NCBI GenBank assembly: GCA_964444835.1 | Contig: CAYUIT010000001.1 | Span: 124,001 to 188,000, forward strand | Length of the DNA: 64,000 nucleotides | Direction of reading: 5' to 3' | From: CADEED01 sp964444835 | Lineage (GTDB): Bacteria; Pseudomonadota; Gammaproteobacteria; Steroidobacterales; Steroidobacteraceae | In this document: positions 25,789-34,307 of the stretch, piece after piece | Layout of the letters: the number at the start of each line of letters is the position of its first letter | Position numbering within the stretch: position 1 is the first letter of the stretch | The notes under the pieces: model-generated | Told to the model about the DNA's origin: nothing | Seen by the model: the letters and a program-made list of their open reading frames with translations, nothing else | The model's database searches: none | Position numbers and translations under genes: made by a program

Positions 25789-27123
25789 TCAGTCCAGAAT
25801 CTGCAACCGATTCCTCTCGCGCTTGATACCCGCCTTGTCGAGTAACCGTTCCGAACGTTCAATCAGCTGCGCATTCGGATCGACGGCCATCGCCTCGGCG
25901 TTAGCCTGGCCCATGACGATACGAGGCGTGATTAGAACCACCAGTTCTGTTTCAATCTCACGCTTGCCGGTAGTGCGAAACGCGCTACCGACGAGCGGAA
26001 TCGATCCAAGGCCCGGCACTTGCTGTTTGTCATTGCTTCGTTGGCGATTCACGAGCCCGGCCATCGCAATGGTCTCGCCTTCTCGCATGTTGATCTCGGC
26101 CTTCGATTGGCGCTTCAAGAACCCAGGGACTCCTAACACTGTGACGCTTGGATCGATCTGACTTACTTCTGTGTCGATCTGCGCGTAAATCGTCCCACTT
26201 CGATCGGCAACGGGCTTGACGTCCAAGATAATCCCGTACTCTTTGAACTCCACGTCCGTGCTGCCCAAACCGTCTGTCACCGGAATCGGAACTTCACCGC
26301 CAGAGACGAAGCGCGCGTTGCCACCGCTACGACAACTCAACGTCGGTTGCGCGATCGTCTGGGCGTCACCTTTTTGTTCCAAGGCCTCGATGCGGGAGTT
26401 GATAATTGTTGTTAGCCCAGAGTAGGTCTTCGGCGGCCATACCCGCCGCGGAAGCGGCAGTGACTGCAGACCGTCAATGCCTGCATCCGGCGGCGGCAAA
26501 ACCCGAAAAAGATCGTTGGTATCGAAATCGGCGATAACGCCAACTGACGGGCCGTTGAATCTGTCATCCCAGCGGATGCCAAGGTCACGCAATGCCGTGC
26601 GTCGGATCTCGATGATCTTCACATCGAAGTAGACCATCTGCTCCCAACCAACTTTGCCGACGAAGTTCAGCACCAGCCCACCAAACGTCTCGACGATCGT
26701 TGCCACGCGCTCCTGGTCCGCATCGCTGACGCGATCGCCCTCCAGCACGATCTTGTTACCAGCCACGCGCGCCGACACATTCTGCGTACCCTGCAGCATG
26801 TTGCGAACGTTCTCCAGAACAACATCTAGGTTCGCCTCCGACACCGTTACAGTCATGCGGTGCTGGCGGCCGTCTCGTAGCCACAGCGTGACCGATGACG
26901 TGCCGGGCGCGTTCGCTAACACCAATAGCTGGCTCGGCCCGACCGTCGTAAAGGAGACAACTTGCCCGTTTCCGACTGCGACACGCCGCGTCACGGCCTC
27001 AACGATACGCGTATCACCGACGAACATGTCGAGACGCGCGGGGAGACTGCCCTCCGCTTGCGCGCGGCTGACGCCGATCGCGAGAAAGGTTAAAAAGATG
27101 CCAATGATTATTCTTGTTCTCAC
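25789..27123 (-). CDS. cpaC: Tad outer-membrane secretin RcpA/CpaC
   Basis: A 444-residue secretin with a signal peptide ending near VSRAQA. N-terminal BON/NHLP-type modules follow (SVTLWLRDGRQHRMTVTV), then the secretin domain with the conserved EGETIAMAGLVNRQR-like stretch and VPGLGSIPLVGSAFRT near the C-terminus. It forms the outer-membrane pore for the pilus. GTG 27123 has an AGAGAG site; ATG 27156 is an alternative overlapping cpaB by 14 bases but with a badly spaced site. Confidence 0.9.
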   Translation of the reverse strand: MRTRIIIGIFLTFLAIGVSRAQAEGSLPARLDMFVGDTRIVEAVTRRVAVGNGQVVSFTTVGPSQLLVLANAPGTSSVTLWLRDGRQHRMTVTVSEANLDVVLENVRNMLQGTQNVSARVAGNKIVLEGDRVSDADQERVATIVETFGGLVLNFVGKVGWEQMVYFDVKIIEIRRTALRDLGIRWDDRFNGPSVGVIADFDTNDLFRVLPPPDAGIDGLQSLPLPRRVWPPKTYSGLTTIINSRIEALEQKGDAQTIAQPTLSCRSGGNARFVSGGEVPIPVTDGLGSTDVEFKEYGIILDVKPVADRSGTIYAQIDTEVSQIDPSVTVLGVPGFLKRQSKAEINMREGETIAMAGLVNRQRSNDKQQVPGLGSIPLVGSAFRTTGKREIETELVVLITPRIVMGQANAEAMAVDPNAQLIERSERLLDKAGIKRERNRLQILD

Positions 27124-27142
27124 GATTGCTCTCTTGTAACTG

Positions 27143-28141
27143 CTAACGTCCGCCATTCTCCGCAGGTCGCAACCCGAGCCGCGAGCGCACGTCCCCCGGA
27201 TTCGGCTGCTCGACGCCGGACTCGCGTTGCTCGCGCTCGATCGCGAGCGCCATCAGGCGATCTAGTTGCTGCAAGCGCGGGTCAATCGCCTCGCGACTGC
27301 GAGTCACACCGCTACCGCCAACGATCATCTCGACGTACGGGCCGCTCCCCGGCCGACGACCCGCGGTGCGCACGCCACTGCCGACCAGCGAATCGCTGTG
27401 CATGGCCACCATCGGCATCGCGTTAGTGTCGTTAGGGTTACGCAGCACGGCCGTCAGATCCCCTTTGCGCTGCGCTAAGATGATCCGCTGCGCCTCGTCC
27501 GGGCTAACGTGCAAAGTCACCGTCGCGAACTCGCGGTCGATCTCTTGCTCGACCCCCTGCGCATCACGAATCTTCTCGGTTCGGGTCGTGGTTCCCGTTG
27601 CGAGCACCTTCACCTGTTGCAACAACGGCCTTACGGTGACTTCTCGGCCCGAGGCGCCAACATCCTGCGTGTACAGCAGATCGATAACATCGCCCGGTAC
27701 GAGCAAGCCGCTGAACGAGTTGACTTCATCGACCGGGAACGTGATCGCACGCCGCCCTTCATCGAGAGAGGTCGAGAAGGATCCATCGGCACCTTGCTCC
27801 AGCAGCGTCCAAGCAATCGGATCGCCGCGCTTCACGCCATACATCAGGCGCTGGCCAAGTACTCGATCGATGTCGTCGGGTGTCGCTGAGCCGCTTGGAA
27901 CAAACTGCTGCGGAACTCCCCGAGCCGCTAGTACGTCCGCAGTGAGTTCCGCACCTGGCTCCAGATCTACTTTTGCCACCAATACCGGTCGCTTCTCGTA
28001 CTCCGCGGCCAATCGCGCTTCGACGGACTCCGCTTGGTTTGTTAGGTAGCGTTTCGCGCCCCAGAAGGAGATACCGCCGACGAGCACGGCGACCATCAAA
28101 CCAACGACATTCTTGTTCAATGCGACTTTAGGTAAAGCCAT
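27143..28141 (-). CDS. cpaB: Flp pilus assembly protein CpaB/RcpC
   Basis: A 332-residue periplasmic protein anchored by one N-terminal helix (about residues 12-30). The SAF domain is at about 50-115 (VLVAKVDLEPGAELTADVLAA), and the RcpC/CpaB domain follows with INSFSGLLVPGDVIDLLYT-like sequence around 140-160. It works with the secretin. Its end overlaps the longer cpaC reading frame. Confidence 0.92.
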   Translation of the reverse strand: MALPKVALNKNVVGLMVAVLVGGISFWGAKRYLTNQAESVEARLAAEYEKRPVLVAKVDLEPGAELTADVLAARGVPQQFVPSGSATPDDIDRVLGQRLMYGVKRGDPIAWTLLEQGADGSFSTSLDEGRRAITFPVDEVNSFSGLLVPGDVIDLLYTQDVGASGREVTVRPLLQQVKVLATGTTTRTEKIRDAQGVEQEIDREFATVTLHVSPDEAQRIILAQRKGDLTAVLRNPNDTNAMPMVAMHSDSLVGSGVRTAGRRPGSGPYVEMIVGGSGVTRSREAIDPRLQQLDRLMALAIEREQRESGVEQPNPGDVRSRLGLRPAENGGR

Positions 28142-28196
28142 TGTCTTCTCTCCCTATCAACGAAGGCCCGCGCGCGCTTCACCGCGCTCACGCCAT

Positions 28197-28391
28197 TCAC
28201 GACACCGAAATGATGAAACTCAATCCACGAAAGAAATTGCCGACTGCCCGCGCCAACTGCTCTGCGACTGACTCGTTGCCAACGACAGGCAGGAACAGCG
28301 CCATGCCGACCGTTGTGGTCACAACGACATACTCGACCAGCGCTTGCCCCTGAATGTTACGTTTGCGCATCAAGCCGCGTTGACGTTGCAT
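28197..28391 (-). CDS. Small prepilin-like protein of the Tad operon
   Basis: A 64-residue protein with a basic leader, a processing-type site and one helix (NIQGQALVEYVVVTTTVGMA), close to Flp/TadE N-termini but with almost no exported domain. It could be a second Flp-type pilin or a minor pseudopilin. The reading frame also opens at TTG 28397, overlapping the upstream stop. I prefer ATG 28391 because GGGG lies six bases upstream. The 55 bases before cpaB are gene-free. Confidence 0.7.
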   Translation of the reverse strand: MQRQRGLMRKRNIQGQALVEYVVVTTTVGMALFLPVVGNESVAEQLARAVGNFFRGLSFIISVS

Positions 28392-28393
28392 GT

Positions 28394-29095
28394 TCAACCC
28401 CGTTCGCTGATGAGGTTGAACACGACTATGCTGCCGCCACGGGCGGTCGCCTCGATCGTTACCATCAACTCCTGGTCGACGCGCGTCATATACACAGCGC
28501 GACCCGGCCCTGCCCGTCGTGCTGCCGCAGCAAACGTTGGGTCGGTCGACCAGCCGCGCTTCGAAGCACCAGCGGTAAGCCAGCGAATCGTGCCGTCGAT
28601 ACTTAGCGGCGATTCTGCGACGATTTGGACAGCAGCGCGCGACCCGTCGATCGACTCGACTGTGCTAACAACCTCACTACCCGCTGGTAACGGCAGCGGC
28701 GGTGCCGCAGGCGCAGACGGCTTGCGACTGACGTCGGTGACGGCCACGCGACCTTCGGTACCGCCCCCTGCAATCGGTCGCAGTTGAACCGTCTGGTGCC
28801 ACCCCTGCAACTGGCGTCCCAAAACTTGCCAATCACCCAAGCGATTGCTCGTGATCTCACTGGGCGGCGTCTCTCGCGCCCACAATGCGCGATAGAACGC
28901 CATCACATCGGCGAACGAGGCAGGCGCGACGAACTCGTAAACATCCATCGCGACGCCGTTGACACGGATCTGCTCACCGATCGACATTTCCTTGGCGCCT
29001 GGCGGTGCAGGGACATTCGGCGTGTCGCGCGCAGCGACGCCATTCGCAAACCCGAGTGCGACAACACTCGCAACCAACCAACGGCACGCTAGCAT
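28394..29095 (-). CDS. Uncharacterised exported Tad-operon protein
   Basis: A 233-residue protein with a signal peptide (LACRWLVASVVALGFANGVAA). Its mature part contains no motif I recognise; a proline/alanine-rich hinge near residues 148-165 divides it into two halves. The first half has FVAPASFADVMAFYRALWARE, and the second ends in a beta-rich segment (VTIEATARGGSIVVFNLI). It overlaps the upstream tadE gene by seven bases and the downstream small pilin frame, so it is clearly part of the pilus operon. The function is unknown. Confidence 0.7.
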   Translation of the reverse strand: MLACRWLVASVVALGFANGVAARDTPNVPAPPGAKEMSIGEQIRVNGVAMDVYEFVAPASFADVMAFYRALWARETPPSEITSNRLGDWQVLGRQLQGWHQTVQLRPIAGGGTEGRVAVTDVSRKPSAPAAPPLPLPAGSEVVSTVESIDGSRAAVQIVAESPLSIDGTIRWLTAGASKRGWSTDPTFAAAARRAGPGRAVYMTRVDQELMVTIEATARGGSIVVFNLISERG

Positions 29096-29937
29096 CGCGG
29101 CCTCCAGTTCCCTCGCGGACCGCTGCCGGGATTGCCAAGTCGATCGTTAGGGACGATCTCCGGATCGATGTAGCCGGGACAGAAGTTGTCAAACGCCGGC
29201 TCAAGCCAGGACAATACATTGCGCACCGGCTGCAAACTCCGGGTCACACTACCAAACAAGCTACTCGGCACGAGCGCGCCCGTTCTTTGAGCCACGTGCC
29301 CCGGCCCACCCGCATTCCAACCGTCCCCAAGAACAGAGACCGACTCAGTGAAACGCAGATTGAGCTGATCGAGTGGCGCAGGTAGCGACGTAAGATTTGC
29401 CAACTGCACTTGCGTGGTCGCGGTGTAGAAGCCGTTCGTATTGACATCGAATCGTGAGCCCGTGATACGCGACGCTTGATCGATGATCCTCACAACTTGC
29501 GCCGTGGCCCCACCTGCGCGCCCTGGCGCGCGTCGCTGCGAGGTAGTTAGCGTGATATCGGCGGGCCGTTCGATGAAACGAATCGGGCGCCGCGAGTGAT
29601 CGCGCCAGTTCACGTTCTCGTTGCGCCAAGCATCATTGTCACGCAATGCGTCGCGCGTACGCAGCGGATCATTGCTCCACGTAAAGAAGCGAGCCCGCAT
29701 TTGGTCCCGGATCTGCGCATCCGAAAGCGAATTGCCACCCGTCGCACGTTCAAAGGCGGCGTAGCGGGTTCCCTGAATCACGCTCGCCTGGAGGTCGTGA
29801 TAGCGCCCAATCATCATGATGCCGAGCATCAACATGACGAGCGTGCCAGAAGCGACAACGAACTCGACGATCGCTTGCCCGCAGGAATACCTACGGCGTA
29901 TGGGATTGTCGCGCATTCGATGGACGGGGCTATTCAC
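29089..29937 (-). CDS. TadE-family minor pilin-like protein
   Basis: A 282-residue protein with a basic leader and the TadE pattern CGQAIVEFVVASGTLVMLMLG, followed by a large exported domain. The start is GTG 29937, three bases after the lipoprotein stop. It is one of several TadE/TadG-like proteins in this operon, which may cap or prime the fibre. Confidence 0.82.
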   Translation of the reverse strand: MNSPVHRMRDNPIRRRYSCGQAIVEFVVASGTLVMLMLGIMMIGRYHDLQASVIQGTRYAAFERATGGNSLSDAQIRDQMRARFFTWSNDPLRTRDALRDNDAWRNENVNWRDHSRRPIRFIERPADITLTTSQRRAPGRAGGATAQVVRIIDQASRITGSRFDVNTNGFYTATTQVQLANLTSLPAPLDQLNLRFTESVSVLGDGWNAGGPGHVAQRTGALVPSSLFGSVTRSLQPVRNVLSWLEPAFDNFCPGYIDPEIVPNDRLGNPGSGPRGNWRPRC

Positions 29938-29940
29938 GTT

Positions 29941-30768
29941 CTAGCCTCCACTCGAGCCAAAGAGCTTGTCTGGGATCGGCTGCTCGGCCGAAGGTAGGGC
30001 AAAAGCGTCCGCAGGTGGCGCCGCGCCCACGCGAATGCTTGTCGCGACCCAAACCGAGGCCGGACCGTCCGGCGACGCGAGATCGCGGATGCGCTCATAG
30101 AGAGCGACCGGCTGAAGGGCATTGTCACGAATTTCGGGATGCGTCTGCCAGAAGCACGCTTCAGCCACGAAGGGCATCGGTTCTGCAACTTTGCTGCTGT
30201 CGCTCGCGCACGGCTGGCCGGCAACGGTGCGCAACGCCGTCGCACCAACCGCGGGGGCAGCACGTGCGACATCGCTTGGCTCAATGGGAAGATCCACAAC
30301 TTCGACCTGTCCCTCGTGATCGGTGTTGAGTTGGCGCCCCTCGCGGCCGACGACCACGGTAACGGAGCGCGTACGGCGCTCCTCAAGCTCACATGTATCG
30401 TTATTCAGGTGGTAATTGATCTGGGTTTGGTACCAGCCCATCTTCGAACCATCGTAGTAAGCACGTACGGTGCGGCGCGGGCCTACTAACTCGGCGGCAC
30501 TCTTGACGATGGGAGTAACGCGGATGTTCTGAGCAAGCTTTGCCTCTACGCATGCTTCCTGCGCGCTTGCGAGCGTGATCTCGAGCGTGGTTGGACCTTC
30601 AGGTCGCTCCTCGAAATCAATCGTCGCACGCGGCATGTCCAAGCCAGGTGCCACCGACGAGTCAGCCGCACCAGTGGTGCTGCCGTCAGCACTCGAACTG
30701 CCGCAAGCACTACTGGTTGCCGCGAGTAGCGCGAGCATAAGCAACTTGGCACGTCTGATAGTTCGCAT
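29941..30768 (-). CDS. Uncharacterised lipoprotein of the Tad operon
   Basis: A 275-residue protein with a lipoprotein signal (LLAATSSAC, acylated Cys near residue 22) and a low-complexity Gly/Ser/Ala stretch to residue 42. No known domain is visible in the rest. Segments such as TVRAYYDGSKMGWYQTQINYH suggest a compact beta-rich exported domain. It sits between the TadG-like and TadE genes. The function is unknown, with an outer-membrane accessory role likely from context only. Confidence 0.7.
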   Translation of the reverse strand: MRTIRRAKLLMLALLAATSSACGSSSADGSTTGAADSSVAPGLDMPRATIDFEERPEGPTTLEITLASAQEACVEAKLAQNIRVTPIVKSAAELVGPRRTVRAYYDGSKMGWYQTQINYHLNNDTCELEERRTRSVTVVVGREGRQLNTDHEGQVEVVDLPIEPSDVARAAPAVGATALRTVAGQPCASDSSKVAEPMPFVAEACFWQTHPEIRDNALQPVALYERIRDLASPDGPASVWVATSIRVGAAPPADAFALPSAEQPIPDKLFGSSGG

Positions 30769-30788
30769 AATGCGACGGGATCATCTCG

Positions 30789-32126
30789 TTACGGAAGCGC
30801 CACGAACGGATCTACGGCCAAGCCTTTCGCTGTCGAAGCAATTTGTCGACTGGCGCGACTCGGTTGTGCCAAGCGAGTTTGCCAATACGGGTTGTAGAGG
30901 CTCGGAAACTCTCGACGGCCATCGCGACGACCTTCGGGACGCATGAAATACACCTCGGCTTGACTCAGTGAGTACATCTGATTGCGATGCAAGTTCGCGC
31001 GATGATTAGCAGCGCCGTTACGCCACATCACAGACTCGCCAACATTCAGTGCATTTGCATTCTCGGAGGTCATCACGCTGGCGCCGCCCCGCTGCGCCTC
31101 GGCAGCGAAAGCCAGCGTCAGATCCTCACGTCGGCGGAAGTTCTGAATGTCCCGGGTCGTCTGCAGACCTTGGTATGTCCGCTGTTGAAACGGGTTGCGC
31201 CGCCGTGTCTGATCCGCAAGTCTCGACGCGCGTGGATTTGTGCTGTAAGTACCACCGTGGTCGCCGCGCCGCCCGCTTGCGCGGGACTGAAAGTTTTGCG
31301 CCCCAGCCCAACCGATAGGCACTCGCTCGCGCCAGCTACCGAAGAAGATGTTGCGCCGGAAATGTAGCGACATCGTATCCATCGCACGCCACTCGTCGAA
31401 ACCCATCAACTCGGTGCCGCCGCGCTTCTGCAGGCGAATGATCGCAACCGACTTGCGATCGTTCCGTTGCGCCGTGAATCCATCGCGCGAATTCATGACT
31501 ACGGCGCGATTCCGTGTTCGCTCATTGCGATCGTAAGACGCCGTCAGCCGCTCCCACGCAACGCTATTCGGCGCGAGCAACGCTCGATGCGCCGACGACG
31601 GCCCGATATCGTTGCCCTGTGCGCGCATCGTCTGCTCGGCGATATCGCTGGCAGCAATGAAACCCGCGGTGTGAACAGTAAACTGTGCGCCACTCAAAAC
31701 AACGTTGAGTCCAGAAATCACGCCCTCTGCAGCACCGAGCGCCGGCTGCGCAGCGCGATTAACGCCATCCCAAACACGCGACAACGTTCGAGTGACGGCA
31801 TTTACGTAGGGAATCCAGCTCGAGACGACCGAGATGTTCTCAAGCGTGCGATCGACGTACTCAATCCACGACCGCATCGACACTGACTGCGCAATCGCTA
31901 CCTCATTGGCAACCATCGCGCGGTTCATATAGGACTGGAAGTTCAGCGCGCGCGCTTGCCAAACCGCTCCGCTATATGCAGCTGCGTCGCTGGCGTTTAT
32001 CAGACGCAGCTTGTTATTAGTTACTTGACCGCTGTTGTAGGTCAGCAGAAACGCCCCTACGAGCGAGGCGAGCAAACCCAGCAGAAAGACCAACGACTGC
32101 CCGCGTTGTTTGTCAGCGAACCGCAT
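30789..32126 (-). CDS. TadG-like pilus assembly protein
   Basis: A 445-residue protein with an N-terminal Flp/TadG-type anchor (RGQSLVFLLGLLASLVGAFL) followed by the helical stretch INASDAAAYSGAVWQARALN common to TadG-like proteins. A long exported region with an Arg/Asn-rich, repeat-poor middle (about 270-340) follows. There is no clear von Willebrand domain. It is the second gene of the operon, after the pilin and a hairpin. Confidence 0.78.
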   Translation of the reverse strand: MRFADKQRGQSLVFLLGLLASLVGAFLLTYNSGQVTNNKLRLINASDAAAYSGAVWQARALNFQSYMNRAMVANEVAIAQSVSMRSWIEYVDRTLENISVVSSWIPYVNAVTRTLSRVWDGVNRAAQPALGAAEGVISGLNVVLSGAQFTVHTAGFIAASDIAEQTMRAQGNDIGPSSAHRALLAPNSVAWERLTASYDRNERTRNRAVVMNSRDGFTAQRNDRKSVAIIRLQKRGGTELMGFDEWRAMDTMSLHFRRNIFFGSWRERVPIGWAGAQNFQSRASGRRGDHGGTYSTNPRASRLADQTRRRNPFQQRTYQGLQTTRDIQNFRRREDLTLAFAAEAQRGGASVMTSENANALNVGESVMWRNGAANHRANLHRNQMYSLSQAEVYFMRPEGRRDGRREFPSLYNPYWQTRLAQPSRASRQIASTAKGLAVDPFVALP

Positions 32127-32180
32127 CGCATTCTCCCTGTGCGCGGCGGCGTTTGGTGCCTGCGCTCACGCGAATCGCAG

Positions 32181-32221
32181 AAAACCCGGCGTCGGAACGA
32201 GCTGCCCTCGCCCAACGCCGG
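32181..32221 (-). terminator. Hairpin between flp and tadG, probable attenuator
   Basis: On the minus strand CCGGCGT (32221-32215) pairs with ACGCCGG (32192-32186), followed by GTTTTC. It lies 21 bases after the pilin stop, so most transcripts would end after flp and a minority would read into the assembly genes. That is the usual expression logic of pilin operons. The stem is seen; its activity is inferred. Confidence 0.55.
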
Positions 32222-32241
32222 CTATATTCCCAGCAAGAATT

Positions 32242-32508
32242 TTAGTTAGCGGCGCCTTCCTCGAAGTCCGTGAGGTCACGGGCTTGGGCGGCGTTGTTCG
32301 AATCCTGTCCCGCTTGGTTCACGAGAGTACGCGCCTGCCCAGATTGTTGCCCTGCCAACGAAGATGCCGCGACAGACGTCTGACCGCGAACGGTATCACC
32401 GAACGCCCGGTAAACCGCGATAGCACCAACAGCAATGAGAGCGACGATGATGATGTACTCGGTCATACCTTGACCGCGAATCTTGCGAGGAGCCGAAAAC
32501 TTACGCAT
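32242..32508 (-). CDS. flp: Flp family type IVb pilin
   Basis: An 88-residue prepilin. A basic leader ends in Gly, followed by QGMTEYIIIVALIAVGAIAVY, the Flp motif with Glu and Tyr near positions +4/+5 of the mature protein. The C-terminal tail is Gln/Ala/Asn-rich and longer than the shortest Flp pilins. The start has a strong site, GGAGGA seven bases before ATG. It is the first gene of the Tad operon. No prepilin peptidase (TadV/CpaA) is encoded in the window. Confidence 0.9.
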   Translation of the reverse strand: MRKFSAPRKIRGQGMTEYIIIVALIAVGAIAVYRAFGDTVRGQTSVAASSLAGQQSGQARTLVNQAGQDSNNAAQARDLTDFEEGAAN

Positions 32509-33037
32509 TGGAAAAATCCTCCGGTTCAGATGTTCTTGACGACGATGCTACTTCCCTGGTATGGCGATCAGTCCTACCAACTAACTACCGCTTGATAAGA
32601 GCCGGTCAAGACCTACCACCCACGCCGAGACTAGCAATGCCGTGTCGCACTTCGCAATAATTAAATGAACTGCCGCAAAACACCGACAGTACGGTCCTGT
32701 ATAGGACACGAGAGAACTGGCGCCGATGCGCGCCGTTAGTTGCAGCGCGAGCGATCTACTAATCAATAGCTTACGCGGACGACCTCAAGCACGATGGCGA
32801 CATCACACACCGTGGCGCGGGCACCTGACGCACCCCATGATCGCGGTGGCCTAACAACTTTTGCGCGGCGCACTAAAATCCAATGCCCGCGCGTATGTCG
32901 CTCCGCACGAACAACTTCCACAGAGCCAACCGAACATTCACAATTCAGGAGCGACGCTGCACGAGCTTATTCCTGCGCGCGCCTCGCGCTGTTGTGGCAT
33001 ATTTGTCATATTCTAGATTTCGATCGGGGCTTCAATA
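32509..33037. other. 529-base gene-free region between flp and the OmpA-family gene
   Basis: It holds the divergent promoters of the Tad operon and the DUF4892-OmpA gene. I see no convincing ORF or RNA gene. It contains a perfect short inverted repeat at 32694-32707, one CTAACAA heptamer (32851-32857) and a weak minus-strand TTGACC box near 32610. AT content is higher than in flanking genes. Confidence 0.6.
32694..32707. promoter_or_regulatory. Inverted repeat GTCCTGTATAGGAC
   Basis: Five-base arms GTCCT/AGGAC flank a GTAT centre in the divergent control region, 186 bases before flp. It could be a dimeric regulator site; no second copy was noticed. Confidence 0.3.
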
Positions 33038-34090
33038 ATGACTCCGGCTGTTTCGTTGGACATTTTCGCTCGTAGCCGAATTCGCGCTGCGACACGCTTT
33101 GCCACGGTGTGTGCTGCACTGTCGCTTGTTGTTAGCAGCAGCGCGCTTGCATCAGATTTTGTTGAGTTATCGACGACCCCGGATCATTCCGCAGTTTCTC
33201 GATACAAGGGCGCCACGCTACTGGGCTACAGCGAAGCTCCATTCGAGCGAGTCGTCGTCGCAACAAGTCGGCTAGAGAAATTCGACGCGTCGCTGGGCCG
33301 GTTGCGCGCAGCACGCGAAGAGCCCGTTGAGGGCGTGGTCCGGCGGTACATCTACGCTGCGCCACCCACTACGTCTGGGCTCGAGGTCTACAGAAACTAC
33401 GAACGGGCGCTGTCGACCCAAGGCTTTACGAAAGTGTTCGCATGCGGCCCAACCGATTGCGGAGCAGGCGCGACGCACGCGACGCTCTATCAGCGATCGC
33501 TACCGCGCCCGCCGCAGCGCGTGTTTGGCGCGATTCGGTTTTTTGCCAACAAGTCGTTCTACGTCGTCGCCAAGGGTGGCAGCGCGTCGGCGCCACTGTG
33601 GGTGATTGTCATGGTCGGCGAGTACGAGCGCTCAGGCAGCCCGGAGGACGGTCGGCCAGTGGTGTATCAGATCGTGATAGAGCCGCGCGCCACATCCTTG
33701 GGGAATGTTGCGATTGCCGCGGAGCAAGTCGCCAGCTCAATCGCAGCGGACGGTAAAGTAGCGCTCTACGGCTTGTATTTTGACACTAACAGCGCCACTT
33801 TGCGCGCAGAGTCCAAGCCACAGCTCGAGGAAGTCGCAAAGTTTCTTCGGGGGAATCCGCAGCTGTCCGTAATCGTCGTGGGACACACGGATAGCCAAGG
33901 ATCTATTGATCTCAATTTACAACTGTCTGAGAAGCGCGCGATAGCCGTTGCGACGGCCTTAAGGACGGAGTACGGCATTGATTCTGGTCGCCTTACGGCG
34001 AAAGGCGTAGGCATGTTGGCCCCGGTAGCTAGCAACCGCGGCGAGGCAGGGCGCGCAAAGAATCGTCGCGTCGAGATCGTAGAGCGCTGA
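33038..34090 (+). CDS. DUF4892 and OmpA C-terminal domain protein
   Basis: A 350-residue envelope protein. A signal peptide (to SSALAS, about residue 39) is followed by a DUF4892 domain at about 45-215. The C-terminal OmpA/MotB peptidoglycan-binding domain runs from about 235 (LYGLYFDTNSATLRAESKPQ, VVGHTDSQGSIDLNLQLSEKR, AKNRRVEIVE). It would link the outer membrane or periplasm to the wall. It is divergent from the Tad operon, whose assembly passes the same layers. A functional link is conjecture. Confidence 0.88.
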   Translation: MTPAVSLDIFARSRIRAATRFATVCAALSLVVSSSALASDFVELSTTPDHSAVSRYKGATLLGYSEAPFERVVVATSRLEKFDASLGRLRAAREEPVEGVVRRYIYAAPPTTSGLEVYRNYERALSTQGFTKVFACGPTDCGAGATHATLYQRSLPRPPQRVFGAIRFFANKSFYVVAKGGSASAPLWVIVMVGEYERSGSPEDGRPVVYQIVIEPRATSLGNVAIAAEQVASSIAADGKVALYGLYFDTNSATLRAESKPQLEEVAKFLRGNPQLSVIVVGHTDSQGSIDLNLQLSEKRAIAVATALRTEYGIDSGRLTAKGVGMLAPVASNRGEAGRAKNRRVEIVER

Positions 34091-34307
34091 TCATCCCAGC
34101 GACTCTGTTAAGGCAGTCGCAGCGGCAGCGCACATCAACCGATTGCTGGGCGCCCAGTCGCCAGGCCTACCTCAACCGTCGTGAGGAGCACTGCGCAGTC
34201 CCCCTCGGACACTGCGAGTGAAAGCACCCGACAACAGTGCGATGCTGGTAAGCTCGATTTGCAGGTGCACTTCTACGATCGCGACGGCGCGCAGGGCGGC
34301 AGATCCA

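Noticed and set aside
34146..34157. CTGGGCGCCCAG palindrome after the OmpA-family gene
   Set aside because: No loop-forming space and no T-tract, so it is not a terminator; a single chance palindrome is likely.
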